Numbered from the stretch's first letter, positions 20,950-32,724 are shown. The stretch is DNA of 64,000 bases from Antedon mediterranea (GCF_964355755.1 NC_092671.1:38023304-38087303); one strand, 5' to 3'. Translations and numbers: made by a program. The notes: a model not told the origin generated them from the letters alone.

Positions 20950-21700
20950 CCTCTATATCAATCAAAACATACTGCAATACTATCATATAGTAGTTGGTTA
21001 ATTTAGACTAATGCAAACATATTGGACAAATATTGAAAAAATACTGCACCCTGTAATAAATTAACAGTTCTCATTTTGATTACACCCTATTTGACAATTT
21101 AGTAACCAGACACTCCTTATTCATAAATAACTGAAATATTGGCCTAACTGTACTATTAAAAATTGGTTAGAAATTCTTCTAAATAGAAACGATTGGAGTA
21201 CAAACTGCCAGATATATTTGTTAATTTTCTATGAATCTTTAGGTTGATCATTCAGTGGCATTGTGTTGTTTTTTTTTTTCTTAATTTCTAGGGAGTATTT
21301 ATTTTTTTTTTATATATGATACCACCTCAGCCCAAACTCTCAGCCCCTTTCCAGGGATAACCACAATTCTGATCAATTTGATAGCCTACTATCTACTATC
21401 CCCTAGCCTCTCCCACCAAATCCCCAGACTTTTTTTAATGTAGTTTAAAACCTTCTCGATACAATTGCGATCATTTTGATACCCCATATGTATGGTTAAC
21501 ATGCAGGAACAAAATACTGTATAACGAACAAACATCAAAAGTGGGCCATTCTGACTACATTTTGGCCCCTAACTTGGATCCTAGATGGCGGATGATGTTC
21601 AAATGTAGTTTAGAACCTTTCCGGTACAATTCCGGTCATTTTGATGCCCAATATGTAAGGTTATGTGCAGTAATAGAGATTTGTATAACGAACGTACAAA
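20950..21700. other. Intergenic, no supported gene
   Basis: AT-rich. A weak internal repeat (GATACCCCATATGTATGGTTA, then GATGCCCAATATGTAAGGTTA) occurs near 21478-21665. No domain-bearing ORF. Confidence 0.45.
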
Positions 21701-21892
21701 CTCTCTCACTTATAATAAATATATATATATAATTCCAAAATTGTTTATATCTCTACCAAGCTACCTTCTTTGTTTTCCACTCTTATTCAGACTCCACCCT
21801 GGCTCCCTTTGTTATATTTCTTTTATTCCTGTCCACCCAGGCAGCACTTGCCAGCTTTATACTCTGACGTTATCCAAATTCCTTCACTTGCA

Positions 21893-22075
21893 CTGATGAA
21901 GGGCTAGTGTTGCCCGAAAGCTCTGCTAACTTTTCTGGCTGTTTACTTTATCGTTTTGATTTAGCTTTTCGCTTTTTATTTTTGTATCTCCATTGAGATC
22001 CAGCCACTGATACCCACAGCATTGTCATTTTTTTTCAGTAATTTACCTTTGGATTTATATATATATATATGGTAC
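21893..22075 (+). mobile_element. Retroelement-like repeat with hammerhead-like core
   Basis: CTGATGAAGGGC, a loop and GCCCGAAAGC (about 21893-21924) has the CUGAUGA / stem II / GAAA arrangement of hammerhead ribozymes, with GGGC/GCCC able to form stem II. The rest matches 13380-13580. Stem I pairing is not evident and an extra A breaks the first pair of stem II. Left boundary uncertain. Confidence 0.4.
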
Positions 22076-22559
22076 ATTACCACAATCCTGTAAGCTTTCT
22101 GTTTCCTCTTGTAAGTTTACAGTGTTTTTTAAGCTATAAGATGAAACAATAAATGAATTAATTTAATTTTAGCTGTAAAATTATCAAAATCAAATATTTC
22201 TGATGCCTGAAACATTGTGGTTTTATTATTTCTGGTTGTCTACAATATATTAGCCTGGATGAAAGCTGATGTAAGAATGTGGACTTCAATAAAAAGAGAG
22301 TGACACGCCTTCTCATGTTCCGGTGGTGGTTTTGGTTTTATTTGGTATTAGCATCTAGTACAAAAGGGATCAGTATCAATCTGGCAACTGCGGATCTCAA
22401 AGGAACAATACCTGTTGCTTCTTAACCAAATGATGCACAACACAGAAAACAGTTAATTATGCTACATTTTACACGGAACATAGATAACAATTATAGGGGG
22501 CAGTATATAATTATTACAGAATTAAATTAATCCCCACACTGATAATCAAGAATTGTGCA

Positions 22560-22640
22560 TGACCAGTGCTCTAATGGTTAGGACATTTGCAAATCAAGCA
22601 GAAGCTTAGTTTCCAGTTAGGCAAATTGATTCAATATTTA
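22560..22640 (+). repeat. Truncated tRNA-like element (no B gene)
   Basis: GCTCTAATGGTTAGGACATT, then GCAAATCAAGCAGAAGC matches the tRNA-like series, but the T-arm is lost. No B ORF precedes it, only the B 3' flank module at 22075-22260. It is a relic of a deleted B gene. Confidence 0.5.
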
Positions 22641-22667
22641 AATGTATGTTGTAAATGTAAATCTTAC

Positions 22668-22758
22668 CAGTATAGTTTCTGTCAAATGTGAACATAAAAA
22701 ATAGTCTTCAAATCTACCGCCCAATGGTAACATCTTTTAAATCATTCACCAAAGATAC
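22668..22758 (-). ncRNA. Conserved splice-bounded non-coding exon (minus), copy 3
   Basis: Acceptor TTTTTGCAG, a 91-nt exon, donor GTAAGATT on the minus strand. It is retained even though the neighbouring B gene has gone. Confidence 0.4.
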
Positions 22759-23024
22759 CTGCAAAAACAAACAACCATTAAAAAGCTCAAACAATACCAT
22801 CATAATCATCTTACAATACATTCTCTATTACTGTGTCTCTCACGCATGAAGCATTTAAAGTCCCTTGTCCCCCATCCTCGCCTTCTAGACTAAAAATAGT
22901 CTTTACTTTTAAATAATTTGCCTATATTACTACAATACTTATAATTTGGTCAGTTCAACATGTAGTAATTTGTAAAGTACAGTTTAAAACAATTGGGTTT
23001 GTTATTATGTATATATCTGTAGAG

Positions 23025-23225
23025 TTCATTCATTCATTTTATTTGGTCAAAATCATTTTCAACATATGTATACAACAATATATGTAGACAACAAGAAAAA
23101 TACATATAAAAAAATGGAGTTAAAATGGTATAAAACTGCAATAAAACAATAAAAAAGAAAACATGAGTTAAAATATTGAAAAAATACCGTCATAAAAGTT
23201 TATAGTAAAAAATGAGTGACATCTA
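23025..23225 (-). mobile_element. Short LINE-like 3' end
   Basis: A TTCATTCATTCATTTTATTTGGTC start, typical of the antisense 3' tail of a LINE, is followed by A-rich sequence inserted within the cassette flank; flank homology to 4605 resumes about 23235. No coding frame remains. Confidence 0.4.
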
Positions 23226-23394
23226 ATGACAATAAAGTAGATAAGAAAAACAGCAAAAACTTGATTCATAGAATGATAAGTAAAGTAAATAAAACATGCA
23301 ATTTATAACAATTTAGGTACTTGCCATAAAAACAATCTTGGCAAGCAGTGTTGTACTCTGTTTTATTGTGAAATCAAGTCTTACGGGTTTGTTT

Positions 23395-23500
23395 GACGCC
23401 ACCAATTTTATTTAATGACGTCAACAATTTCAGTTACCCGGATTAATAATCTGCTATATAAGTAATGACGATCGTATGAAAATTTATGACAATGACTGTA
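23395..23500 (+). promoter_or_regulatory. Promoter of A3 with perfect CRE, decayed first exon
   Basis: TGACGTCA at 23416-23423 and TTACCCGGAT are kept. The exon end is altered (CAATGACTGTAATAAGTC in place of ATGGTAAGTC), so the usual ATG-donor junction is lost. A3 instead has an ATG in its body exon. Confidence 0.5.
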
Positions 23501-23935
23501 ATAAGTCAAATTTCTATTAATCTACGCTCAATTGAACATTGTATGTACAATTATTGTTGTGTAAACAGGAGTATACAATAGTATTTTTGAAAACTGAATT
23601 ACTTATTGAAAATCAGTCAATCATGACGTTATTGGTATGCAGATCGATATGACGAACATTTTTGGTTAGGCCTAGCTAGGTAGGTTAACTAGGGCCTAGC
23701 CCTCCTAGCTAGAGCCTACCTAGGCCCTAGGCCTAGATAGAAAACTTGTTCTAGAAAAGAACCTGTGAGTAACTTTGTCATTTGGCTTGTCCCACTAGGC
23801 TACTGTGTTATTTAAAAAAAGGTTTTGAATCATGAACCCCTGTTCATTTTGGTTTTGTGTTTTTTAGTTACAGATTAAAAATGGTTTACTGAATTTTAAT
23901 GTCGGCTGTTTGGTGAAAGTCCTTCTTCCAGTAGA

Positions 23936-25072
23936 ATGTATTGGTGTAAACCATCTTGGCTTTGGTTCTGTCTTGTAATTCTTAAAATAATTACATCAGT
24001 TTCTCAAGACATTACATTTGATAATGAATATCCTGAGGATGCTACCATTGCTGAAACAAAAAAAGCAATATTTAAATGTTTCCTGATCAAAGAGCATGAA
24101 CCAACAGATCAAGTATCTTGGATAAAACATAACATAAAATTGAACCAAAGCTCACAAAGTTCAAAATACTATTTTGGAGAAAAAAGAATAACGGATAGAA
24201 TATATGAGTATAGCTTAACAATTGATCCAGTTGAAAGATCAGATGCTACAGACTATAGGTGTGTGTTTGAAACTTCAATTCACACAATATCTTCAAAGAA
24301 AGCTTACCTGAATGTCCTCAAAATCCCTTCAGAAGAGTATCCAATGTGTTACTTTAGTGAACAATCATATGAAATCAGTGATGATGTACAAATCATTTGC
24401 ATTTCTGAAAACACATCTACTAAAATTTCTCTGGAATTTACCCGAATGATTGAGCTAGCCTTATCATATGAAAATGCTACTGACATGTGGACACTCTTAA
24501 AATTTCCTGCATCTCCAAGTATGAACAATACAGAGTTTGCTTGCAAGTTGTACATTGACATTATAGGTGCCAGGCGATATTGTTATACAGATCCACTACT
24601 AATTTTGAACAAACTAAATATTGTCATCCATGGTGACATTCAATATTTCTCAAATCAAATGGCATGTTTCATCTGCAAAGGTAACTACACTGACACTGCT
24701 AAGTTTACATGGACTTCTGATAATGACTATGTCAACACTAACCAAGTCAACAGTAACAATGCTAACAAGTTAACCATCCCATCTATGCAGCCAGAGATGA
24801 ATGGAGCCTCACTCACATGCACTGTGGAGGATGAAGGCTTCACTGGCTTAAATACTGTCAATGTTACAGTGGAAGAGAAACATATAACAACAAATGAAAC
24901 AACAAGAAAGCCACTAACAATCCCACCAATTTACACAGTACCACCAGAAGTAGACACTGTGATACAGGAGTATTTTGAAATCATTTTACACTTAGTTATA
25001 ATAATTTTGATTTTAATAATTTCAATTGTGTCTTTGGGTTTGGTTGGTTTTATTATTGAAAAATATGTCTGA
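23936..25072 (+). CDS. Family A Ig-superfamily membrane protein (A3)
   Basis: 378 residues. Leader of about 24 (WLWFCLVILKIITSVSQ); Ig1 about 30-128 with FKC, QVSWIKH and SDATDYRC; Ig2 about 133-225; Ig3 about 230-315 with FICKGNYTDTAKFTW and LTCTVED; Thr-rich stalk ETTRKPLTIPPIYTVPPE; uncharged TM about 350-372 and a minimal tail (EKYV). An acceptor-like TTCTTCCAG precedes the ATG by four bases, so this copy starts inside the body exon rather than using the split start of its relatives. It is intact and the best candidate for a functional membrane-anchored A protein. The near-absent tail implies signalling, if any, through partners. Family not recognised. Confidence 0.87.
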   Translation: MYWCKPSWLWFCLVILKIITSVSQDITFDNEYPEDATIAETKKAIFKCFLIKEHEPTDQVSWIKHNIKLNQSSQSSKYYFGEKRITDRIYEYSLTIDPVERSDATDYRCVFETSIHTISSKKAYLNVLKIPSEEYPMCYFSEQSYEISDDVQIICISENTSTKISLEFTRMIELALSYENATDMWTLLKFPASPSMNNTEFACKLYIDIIGARRYCYTDPLLILNKLNIVIHGDIQYFSNQMACFICKGNYTDTAKFTWTSDNDYVNTNQVNSNNANKLTIPSMQPEMNGASLTCTVEDEGFTGLNTVNVTVEEKHITTNETTRKPLTIPPIYTVPPEVDTVIQEYFEIILHLVIIILILIISIVSLGLVGFIIEKYV

Positions 25073-25079
25073 ATTAGTT

Positions 25080-26521
25080 GGCATAAGATATGAAGAATTA
25101 ACTTTTAAATGAAGTAATTTTTTAACTAGATTTAATTCGTCACTATTACGAATTATAGGTTATATGCATTGATTTAAATAAAGATAATTGATTTTTAAAA
25201 GATTTTCTCAGAATCTTTAATTATTTATAATATATGATAGGATCTTGCTAACGCGAACACCATAGCCGGTATCACAATCCGATCAAAGATCCATATGCGT
25301 ATAATGTCATAAACCACATTTGTTGTTACATAATAATAAAGACATAGACAAAGTTAATTTTTATCTAGATTTCATTATAAATCATGTGTATAATCTATAC
25401 ACTAAGAAATAAATTTGAACAAACAATACGGATAATAAATAAAAAAATCTTATTTCGTTTCCCAAGGTGAGACTCGATCTCGGTACCTTGAATGCCATAG
25501 ACACGAGCACAGACCACCGAGCCGTACACAACTGACTAAAAGTTGTAGAAAAATTCCTCCGTGTATTTACTATGCAGTAACCACTTTGATGCAAATAGAT
25601 TATTACATACCGAAATGAATTATAATTTTTTACTATGATGACATCTTTAAAATGTATACAAATGATGCACTGTCAAACTACATACTTTTAACTTTAATAT
25701 ATGAATTTTTGAAGGAAGAAAGTTAATGTTAAGTTTGTTATTTTGGCCTAAGAAAATGTCATAATTGGTTTGATTGTCGAAATTATTTTTTTTTTAAATT
25801 TAATATGCAATTAATGATGACTTAATCAACTTTTGTTCTCTTTATTTGATAATAAATCATACATATGATACATACACTTCAAGAAAATGAAATAAAAAAT
25901 AGGTGTTCCCCTGCATTCTGACGATATATATTAATTTTAAAATTTAGCATATTTTCACCATTTTGTTAACTTATACGTGCGTAGCCAGTCACTTTTGACG
26001 TGCTCGTATAACGCAATTTCGAGTTGAAACCTGAATCAAATATGATGATATTATTAAAGAAAGATTGTAAAACAGAAATCGGGCAAAAAGAGTGCGCATT
26101 AACGTTTAACGCGCAGTGCGCGTGCAAAAATCTGCGCACTCATGGTAATTTTTTAAACGCTTAAAATTGCCTGAAACGTACTCTAATTTCATCGAAAATA
26201 AATTTTGACAATTTTGAACATTTTAAGCGCGCGTACGCAAGCGTTATATGCGCTACGCACGTAATTTTATTGCCATATGATGAAATATGACCTGAAATTT
26301 ATGAGTACCAAATGTTGTTTAATTGTGATTCATGCTTGTGAAGATATGATTACAAACGTGATTTCGTAAAATCGTGCGTAGACCGTGTAATTTTTTATTA
26401 CGCATCGTGAAAATATAACCACATCGATTCCTGGCCATAAGGAATATACTCTGAAAAATTGACTTAGATAGATGAAACTGATGCCAAGATAATTCACGGA
26501 CAAATAGTGCTAAGGAAAGAA

Positions 26522-26552
<31 letters not shown>

Positions 26553-26720
26553 AGAAATAAATAAAGATTGCGACAGAATCAAGAGGTTATATGCATGATA
26601 ATGCATATAACCTAATTAGCAAGTTACGAGCAGATTTAATATTATGAAAAGTTATGTCTATACCTAAATAAGTTTATGATCACCAGTTGGAGAATAGGCC
26701 TATATTGTACACACATAAGA
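25080..26720. other. Intergenic with a tRNA-derived SINE remnant and an AAAT microsatellite
   Basis: 25440-25535 on the minus strand has tRNA-like boxes (CGGCTCGGTGG and GATCGAGTCTC), a SINE head. 26521-26566 is an (AAAT)n run. 26080-26260 is rich in CGCA/GCGC palindromic words. No gene seen. Confidence 0.55.
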
Positions 26721-28749
26721 AAGGATAATAATAGTCTGGTTCCTAAGGGGAAATGATGTTACCATAGTGGATACAAGTGTGCCCTTTGGCATGTTGATAG
26801 AACATGATATGGAGATACCAAAACAAAGTTACTGGAAATCTGATTTGACCTCTGTGACCTCTGACCTCAATTTTTATATTTCTATCTTAAACAGCCATAT
26901 CTCGGCAACGGGGTGGACAATTGAAATGATATTGGTGTCAAATAGATCAGAGGGTACATATTTATATTCGCTCTAATAGAACTTTTTTCAAAAAAACGAC
27001 CGGAAATATAGATTCTCAATGTTTTGACCTTTGACCTTGGCTTACTATATTATATCAATAACTACTGGTCAAAATTTCTTGAAATTTGTTTCAAATTGTT
27101 AGAGCATACATATTTATATATACTCTAATTAAACATGTTCTTCCAAATTCACAGGAAATGTCATTTACTGACCTTTGACCTTTAATGTTTAAATATGTCT
27201 GTATCTCTGTAACCAAATGTCATAAAAAGTTCAACTTGGTGTCAAACATTTATATTAGCTCTAATAGAAGATGTTATCATATTTTTTCTGGAAATGCCAG
27301 TTTGAGGTATGACCAGGCGTGCGTGTGTGTCATTATAATAATATACCTAAAATATAGATTTAGTGGACCAGAATTACATTGAATATCCTATTTAGTTTAC
27401 CTTTTACAATTTTCTTAAAACTTAATGTTTAATTTAATTTCAATATATAATTCCATCACATCGCACAAGAGCAACACTTAATATCAACATAAAATTAGAT
27501 AAACTTAAAGTTGAATAACATTTAAAAAAAGAAAGAAAGAAAATCAAGATCTTAAAGAAAGAAAAGAAGAATTAACCAATGCAATTTGATACTCATAAAA
27601 CATATGACCTAATTATCAATTCATTGCTTGAAATATGCTGAAAAAATTAAATGTTGAAAACAGTGAGGAAAAAGCGAAGAAAAGAGTGAAAAAAAACAAT
27701 ATATTTAAAATATTAGAAATCTGAAAAGGATCAAAGACAAATTAATCACAAAGCTGATTTCTTTTTAAGAACATACTGTAGTGGAATATAAAAGGAAAAC
27801 GAACCAGTGAGCAGTCAAACAAATTACCATCTTGGCTTGATGAGGCAATAACACATCCAGCTCATAACACTATACAACAAAATCTTGAAACCAGAGGAAA
27901 TGAAGAGAAGCAATGATATACTTTCATCCACAAAAACATGACAAAACTGACATCAACCATTACCGACCAAACGAACATTATCACATGTACACAAATAATT
28001 TACAAAATTAATCAAAAAATAAAATCAGAGACCGACTAGAAGTAAATAAATCAAGATATAAGGCTTCATACAGTAGGACAATCGTATACAGTTTGTCAAT
28101 CAACTTTGTCAAAATAACATGAAATGAATATCACAAAATCTTTGATTTAGAGATTATCAGAAATCATTTGACTCAATAAAACAGGCATTACCATTTTAGA
28201 GGGAATTTTCATACCTCAACAAATAGTGATTACGATCGCCCAAAGAGAAGTTAAGGAAGATTAGTAAAGAAAGGAGACACTTAAGATCTTCACTGAATTG
28301 GAAGAGTGTTCAATCAAAGAGCTAATCTAAAAAATAGAGTAAATATCAATTATAAAAAGACAAAATAAACAGTTAATTTAACCAAAACCACATTTAATTT
28401 TTAGTTTTTGCTTTGAATTACAGTTTTTTGGGTATGCACTATATCATTTTTTTTAAATCCAATTTTTGGTGAAATATTAAATAACTATAAAATTGCATAT
28501 TCAACAAAAATATTTGCAAAAATTACTTTGTCAGGGAGACAATAATTTTAATCTTTAATAGCATGTGATATTATTAGCAAATATTTCAAATGTAGTTTTA
28601 CAACTTTCCCATTACAAACAATTGCCATAATTCTGATAACATTACAATACACCCATCCTCTGGGACTTATTTTCAAATGTAGCTAAAAACTTTCCAGTAC
28701 AATTCCGGCCATTTTGATTTGTATAGATGCATGCAGTAGTAGAATTGGA

Positions 28750-29020
28750 AAAGCGAGAGAAGGGGAAGTGGTTGGGGTGATGGAGAGACACATATTTTTT
28801 ACATGTTTGTCTACACTATCAAACTAGTTTAACAAAAAAGGTGTGATGTGCCCAAATATGGTAGTGATATGATGTCATCGTGTCTATATATGGGCACATC
28901 ACATTTTTTTGTCACATAAAGTTTGATAGTGTAGACAGAGTTTAACATTTGTGTAACATGTAAAAAAATGTGTCTCTCCATCCACCCCAACCCCCTCCCC
29001 TGCCTCTCTCGCTCTCTTTT
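28750..29020. mobile_element. Hairpin MITE
   Basis: The left arm GGTGATGGAGAGACACAT and TGTGATGTGCCCA pairs with the right arm TGGGCACATCACA and ATGTGTCTCTCCATC. TTTGATAGTGTAGACA pairs with TGTCTACACTATCAAA. The whole segment can fold on itself. Confidence 0.7.
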
Positions 29021-29257
29021 TTATAGATTATTAGTTGCTAAATATATGCAAAACGATGGGTCATAGCTCAAATTGACATTTCCAATTGAATTCTGACAAA
29101 ATATTATGTTAGAGCAAATATAAATGTGTATATTCTGAACAATTTGACACCAAACTGAACTTTTTAGGACAAATAGTTACCGAGATATCGACGACATACT
29201 CAAACATTAGAGGTCAAGGGTAAAAAAAGCTTAATTTATGGTATATATATATTATTA

Positions 29258-29720
29258 TTACTGCCTTTCCGCTGAAAAGTCTGCCGACATTTCCGCTTGG
29301 GCTGCTCCGTAAATCTCTTTTACTAGTTTCTTCCAGTCTGATCTTTCATTGGCTAGTTCTTTAAGTTGTTTCATGTCTTTCTTGGTTTTCAATTGTCCGG
29401 GATACTTAATGTCTGTATTATGCTTATAAAGGGTGAGTAGGTCGTTGCTGAGAGTTATTGGTAGGGTGGTTCTCGGTCTTCCTCGAAATTTTATATTGGT
29501 AGTGTTGCTGAAATAATAGCTTATTGCTGTGTTGGCTGGTGTACATGGGTCTTGTCTAAGTATGTGACCCAATAGTCTCCATCTTGCGTCGACTATTTCT
29601 AATGAAATCGGTTTTGTTCCTGTCCTTCTGTATAAATTTATGTTCGATATCCTGTCTGGGAACCTGATACCTATGATTTTGCGAAGTTGCTGTCTGTGAA
29701 ATGTGTAATTTATGGTAATT
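29258..29720 (-). mobile_element. LINE C-terminal fragment
   Basis: The minus-strand frame reads RKIIGIRFPD, DARWRLLGHILRQDPCTP, RGRPRTTLP and NERSDWKKLVKEIY before a stop at 29258. This is the conserved tail downstream of the RT domain in many LINEs. The 5' part is absent. It is nested in the inverted-repeat element. Confidence 0.75.
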
Positions 29721-30595
29721 TTTGGAAAAAGTTTCTATTAGACTAAATATTAGATTTATTTTCTTAACATTTTGAGCCTATTCTCAAATCTCTGGGATTG
29801 CGCGTTGAGATATTAGGCAATTAAGGTCAAAGGTCAAACTAAAAAATAAAGCCTTTGCGGCCATTTTTGTACAATTTTTTTCATTGTAGCGAATATGAAT
29901 ATATACCTTCCAAACATTTTGACAAAAAAATGTATGTAAAATGTCCATGCGTTGTCAAGATATGGCAATTTTTTGTTATATAATAGAAAAATAAAATAAT
30001 TGAGGTCAGAGGTCACAGAGGTCAAATAAGATTTACAGTAACTTTGTTTTGGCATCGTCACACTATTCTCTACCAAACTGCTATATTGAAAAATTTGTAT
30101 CCAGTCTGGTAACGTCCCACCCCTTTTTCTCCTCTTAGGGACTGGACTATAAACACCATTATGAAGGATTATACAACTCCCTGATGGTACATAAATCATA
30201 AAAGTAAATTTATAAGATTGACAGCATGATTGATGACTACATCTTTAATTTAAAGACATTTTTTACAATACACAATTTTTTCTGAACAATGTTCATAGGA
30301 AGTTTATTTCTAAAACAATTTTATTGATTTATGAATACATAATGAGGATATCATGAAAAAGATTTAATACTGTACTTCCCTTTTTTTGCTGGCCTTTCAT
30401 ATTCAAACACGGATGTGAAACTATTTTGGTCTAATGATCAAGTTGCATAGTTGCTATTGCTTGGTATAATACACGCATAATACATTACTGGACAAATGAT
30501 GGGATTTTTCATTCAGTTTGTTTATGACACACGAAATTCACAGGCATTACAACACGAATACAAATGTTTTAATGATACAAATGTTTTAAAGCACT

Positions 30596-31747
30596 ATGAA
30601 TTCTGCAACCACTGGTGTCATAGCAGTGTTTATTTTCATCTTTGATTCAGGTTATATGTTAACACAGCAACACAGTGTTGATTGTGAACAGCCTAAGAAT
30701 TACTATATTGTTGGACAAACGCTGACAACTACATGTTATGTTGAGGAGTGTTATGATTGTATAAAGCAGTTACAGTTAAAAAAGAATAACCATTTATTAG
30801 CTGACAAATATATCAGCATTTCAACATTTCCAGATCATTCTGAAATGAAGATTATAATAAGCAATTTGAGGATATCTAACAGTGGTTTGTACAGCATTCT
30901 TGTCACTCGTCATGAAAATGTTACAGAGGAATTCAGACTATTCAATGTGAGTGTTGTTCCACAGCCTGCACCAAAGTGCTCGTCAGACAAAGTATACTGT
31001 ATTGGTGATTGCTACGTCACTGTACAATGTAGTATATTTTCTTATCCAGATCTTGTTTTCCAACATTTTAGACAGTACGATATTAAGAAAGAAGGGTATA
31101 ATTATACAATGTTAGGAAATGATACAATATTTGAAAGACAATTCTATATCTCAAATATGGTGGAATTCACATGTGTTGTAGAAGTGAAATCTGAAACATA
31201 TACTTGCACAGTCGATGTATCAATAAAAAGTAGATTGAATGTTTCTTTAACATCAGCAGGAAATCTGATGGAAGGCGACGACGCAGTTTTAAATTGTTCT
31301 CTTCCAAACAACAATGACGTCACTCAGGCTGAGTACATATGGGAATCATTCCCAGAAATTGACATGATTAACAAAAGTAACACATTAACAATACTTAATG
31401 TATCTATTGGTTTAAATGGAACAGAAGTAAGGTGCACCGTAAGACTAGGTAATTATTCAGAGGGTTCGGCAACGAAGATAGTGAATGTTGACATCCTGAA
31501 TCATGATCAAGTTCATCTTGATGTCTCAACGATGCAAATACCCACATCCGACATAAGCAGGGAAGATAATACTATGCACTCAAAATCTATATTGCTAATT
31601 CGGTCCATTACATTTTGTGTCTTTATTATTATTGTGGCAATTTTTTGTACAAAGTACCTTAACACAAGGAAGAAAAGACATTCCATTGACAATAGACCTA
31701 CAAGCAATAACACAACCTCTGCTGTAGAACTGAATGTAGGCCTATAG
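30596..31747 (+). CDS. Family B Ig-superfamily membrane receptor (B3)
   Basis: 383 residues. Signal peptide MNSATTGVIAVFIFIF, Ig1 with CYVEECYDC and no F-strand Cys (GLYSILV), Ig2 (CIGDCYVTVQC, FTCVVEV), Ig3 (VLNCSLP, VRCTV), stalk, Arg-containing TM and tail KKRHSIDNRPTSNNTTSAVELNVGL. Ig3 to tail and the following ~1.5 kb of flank are nearly identical to B1, yet Ig1-Ig2 match B1 at only roughly 60 percent of residues by eye. The 5' flank is unrelated to that of B1. It starts at the only ATG consistent with the leader. Confidence 0.87.
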   Translation: MNSATTGVIAVFIFIFDSGYMLTQQHSVDCEQPKNYYIVGQTLTTTCYVEECYDCIKQLQLKKNNHLLADKYISISTFPDHSEMKIIISNLRISNSGLYSILVTRHENVTEEFRLFNVSVVPQPAPKCSSDKVYCIGDCYVTVQCSIFSYPDLVFQHFRQYDIKKEGYNYTMLGNDTIFERQFYISNMVEFTCVVEVKSETYTCTVDVSIKSRLNVSLTSAGNLMEGDDAVLNCSLPNNNDVTQAEYIWESFPEIDMINKSNTLTILNVSIGLNGTEVRCTVRLGNYSEGSATKIVNVDILNHDQVHLDVSTMQIPTSDISREDNTMHSKSILLIRSITFCVFIIIVAIFCTKYLNTRKKRHSIDNRPTSNNTTSAVELNVGL

Positions 31748-31867
31748 ATTATAGAGAACTGGTTGTGTAAGCATCATTTAAAAAGATTGAATGAACTGTT
31801 CTGACCTTTTCTTCACAGGGAATGAATTCACCAAAATGTTTTTTAGTTTACAATCATAGACTCTGTA

Positions 31868-31950
31868 TAACCCAGTGGTCTAATGGTCTGAACATTTGCA
31901 TATCATGCAGAAAGTTCCGAGTTTGAATCTAGATTGGAGCAGTTTTTTTT
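31868..31950 (+). repeat. tRNA-like Pol III-box element after B3
   Basis: TGGTCTAATGG A-box, stem TTTGC/GCAGA with loop ATATCAT, GAGTTTGAATC B-box and T8 at 31943-31950. Nearly identical to the copy after B1. Confidence 0.55.
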
Positions 31951-32240
31951 CATTTTCAGAGCTATATATCTCGGTATTTTTTTTTTTTACAGTGAAACAA
32001 TAAAATATGAAAGCAGAAATGACGCATTTTTCAGTCATAACAAGCTTGTAAATTACGATCAAATAGAATAACTATTATCACTCAAATGGCATTTAACGAG
32101 AAATGTTTTAAAAATTGTTTTCAGCGAAACAATATTCTTAAATGAATCTGAAAAGTTAAATAACACAGTGTTTTAGGGAAAAATGTATTATTTGCGGCAT
32201 AGTAGATATGTTATGTATGCTGTGTAAATGTAAATATTAC

Positions 32241-32315
32241 CATCATTGTCCTGCTGGTCAATCTTCAAATATACCACACATGAGCACATCTTTCAAATCA
32301 TTCACATCAAGATGC
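32241..32315 (-). ncRNA. Conserved splice-bounded non-coding exon (minus), copy 4
   Basis: 75-nt exon with TTTTGCAG acceptor and GTAATATTT donor on the minus strand, nearly identical to copy 1. Confidence 0.4.
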
Positions 32316-32634
32316 CTGCAAAAAAAACATGCTTAATATTGTCAATAAAAAATAATTCAAATAAGTCAAAACCAATAATCAAATTCCAGTATGAACCATT
32401 AAGCTCAAGCAATCATCTTAATCATAATCTCTCGCGCATGTAAAGACCCATGTCCTCCCTTTCTACGCTAAAATTGGTACAATACAATATTGAACATTAA
32501 AGGTCAGCAATATATCAATAAACTTGATTCATAGTATGACATGCAAAGTAAATATAACATGCAATTTATAACTATTTATTTGCCATACAATAAATAACCT
32601 AATAACGTAGCATTGTGTATCTCTGTATTGTGAA

Positions 32635-32724
32635 AGCAATAAGGTATTACGGGCCACCTAATTTATTTAGTAACAAGTCTGCTGTGTCAGCCATGATGAT
32701 CGTATGAAAATGACGATGAAAATG
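32635..32724 (+). promoter_or_regulatory. Orphan A promoter/first exon after B3
   Basis: CAGCCATGATGATCGTATGA ending in ATG (32722-32724) before donor GTAAGT. No plus-strand A body follows. The CRE is deleted as at 8.3 kb. Confidence 0.5.

Larger units (their letters stand above)
26725..30135. mobile_element. 3.4-kb inverted-repeat element with nested insertions
   Basis: The left end (about 26730-27360) and right end (about 29730-30135) are imperfect reverse complements, e.g. GACCTCTGTGACCTCTGACC at 26848-26867 and its complement at 30008-30027. Between them lie a 28.75-29.02 kb hairpin element and a LINE fragment. No transposase was found, so it is non-autonomous. The arms carry several AGGTCA direct repeats. 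Confidence 0.65.

Noticed and set aside
26319-26606. 95-codon minus-strand ORF
   Set aside because: Its middle is the AAAT microsatellite read as Leu/Phe/Ile repeats.
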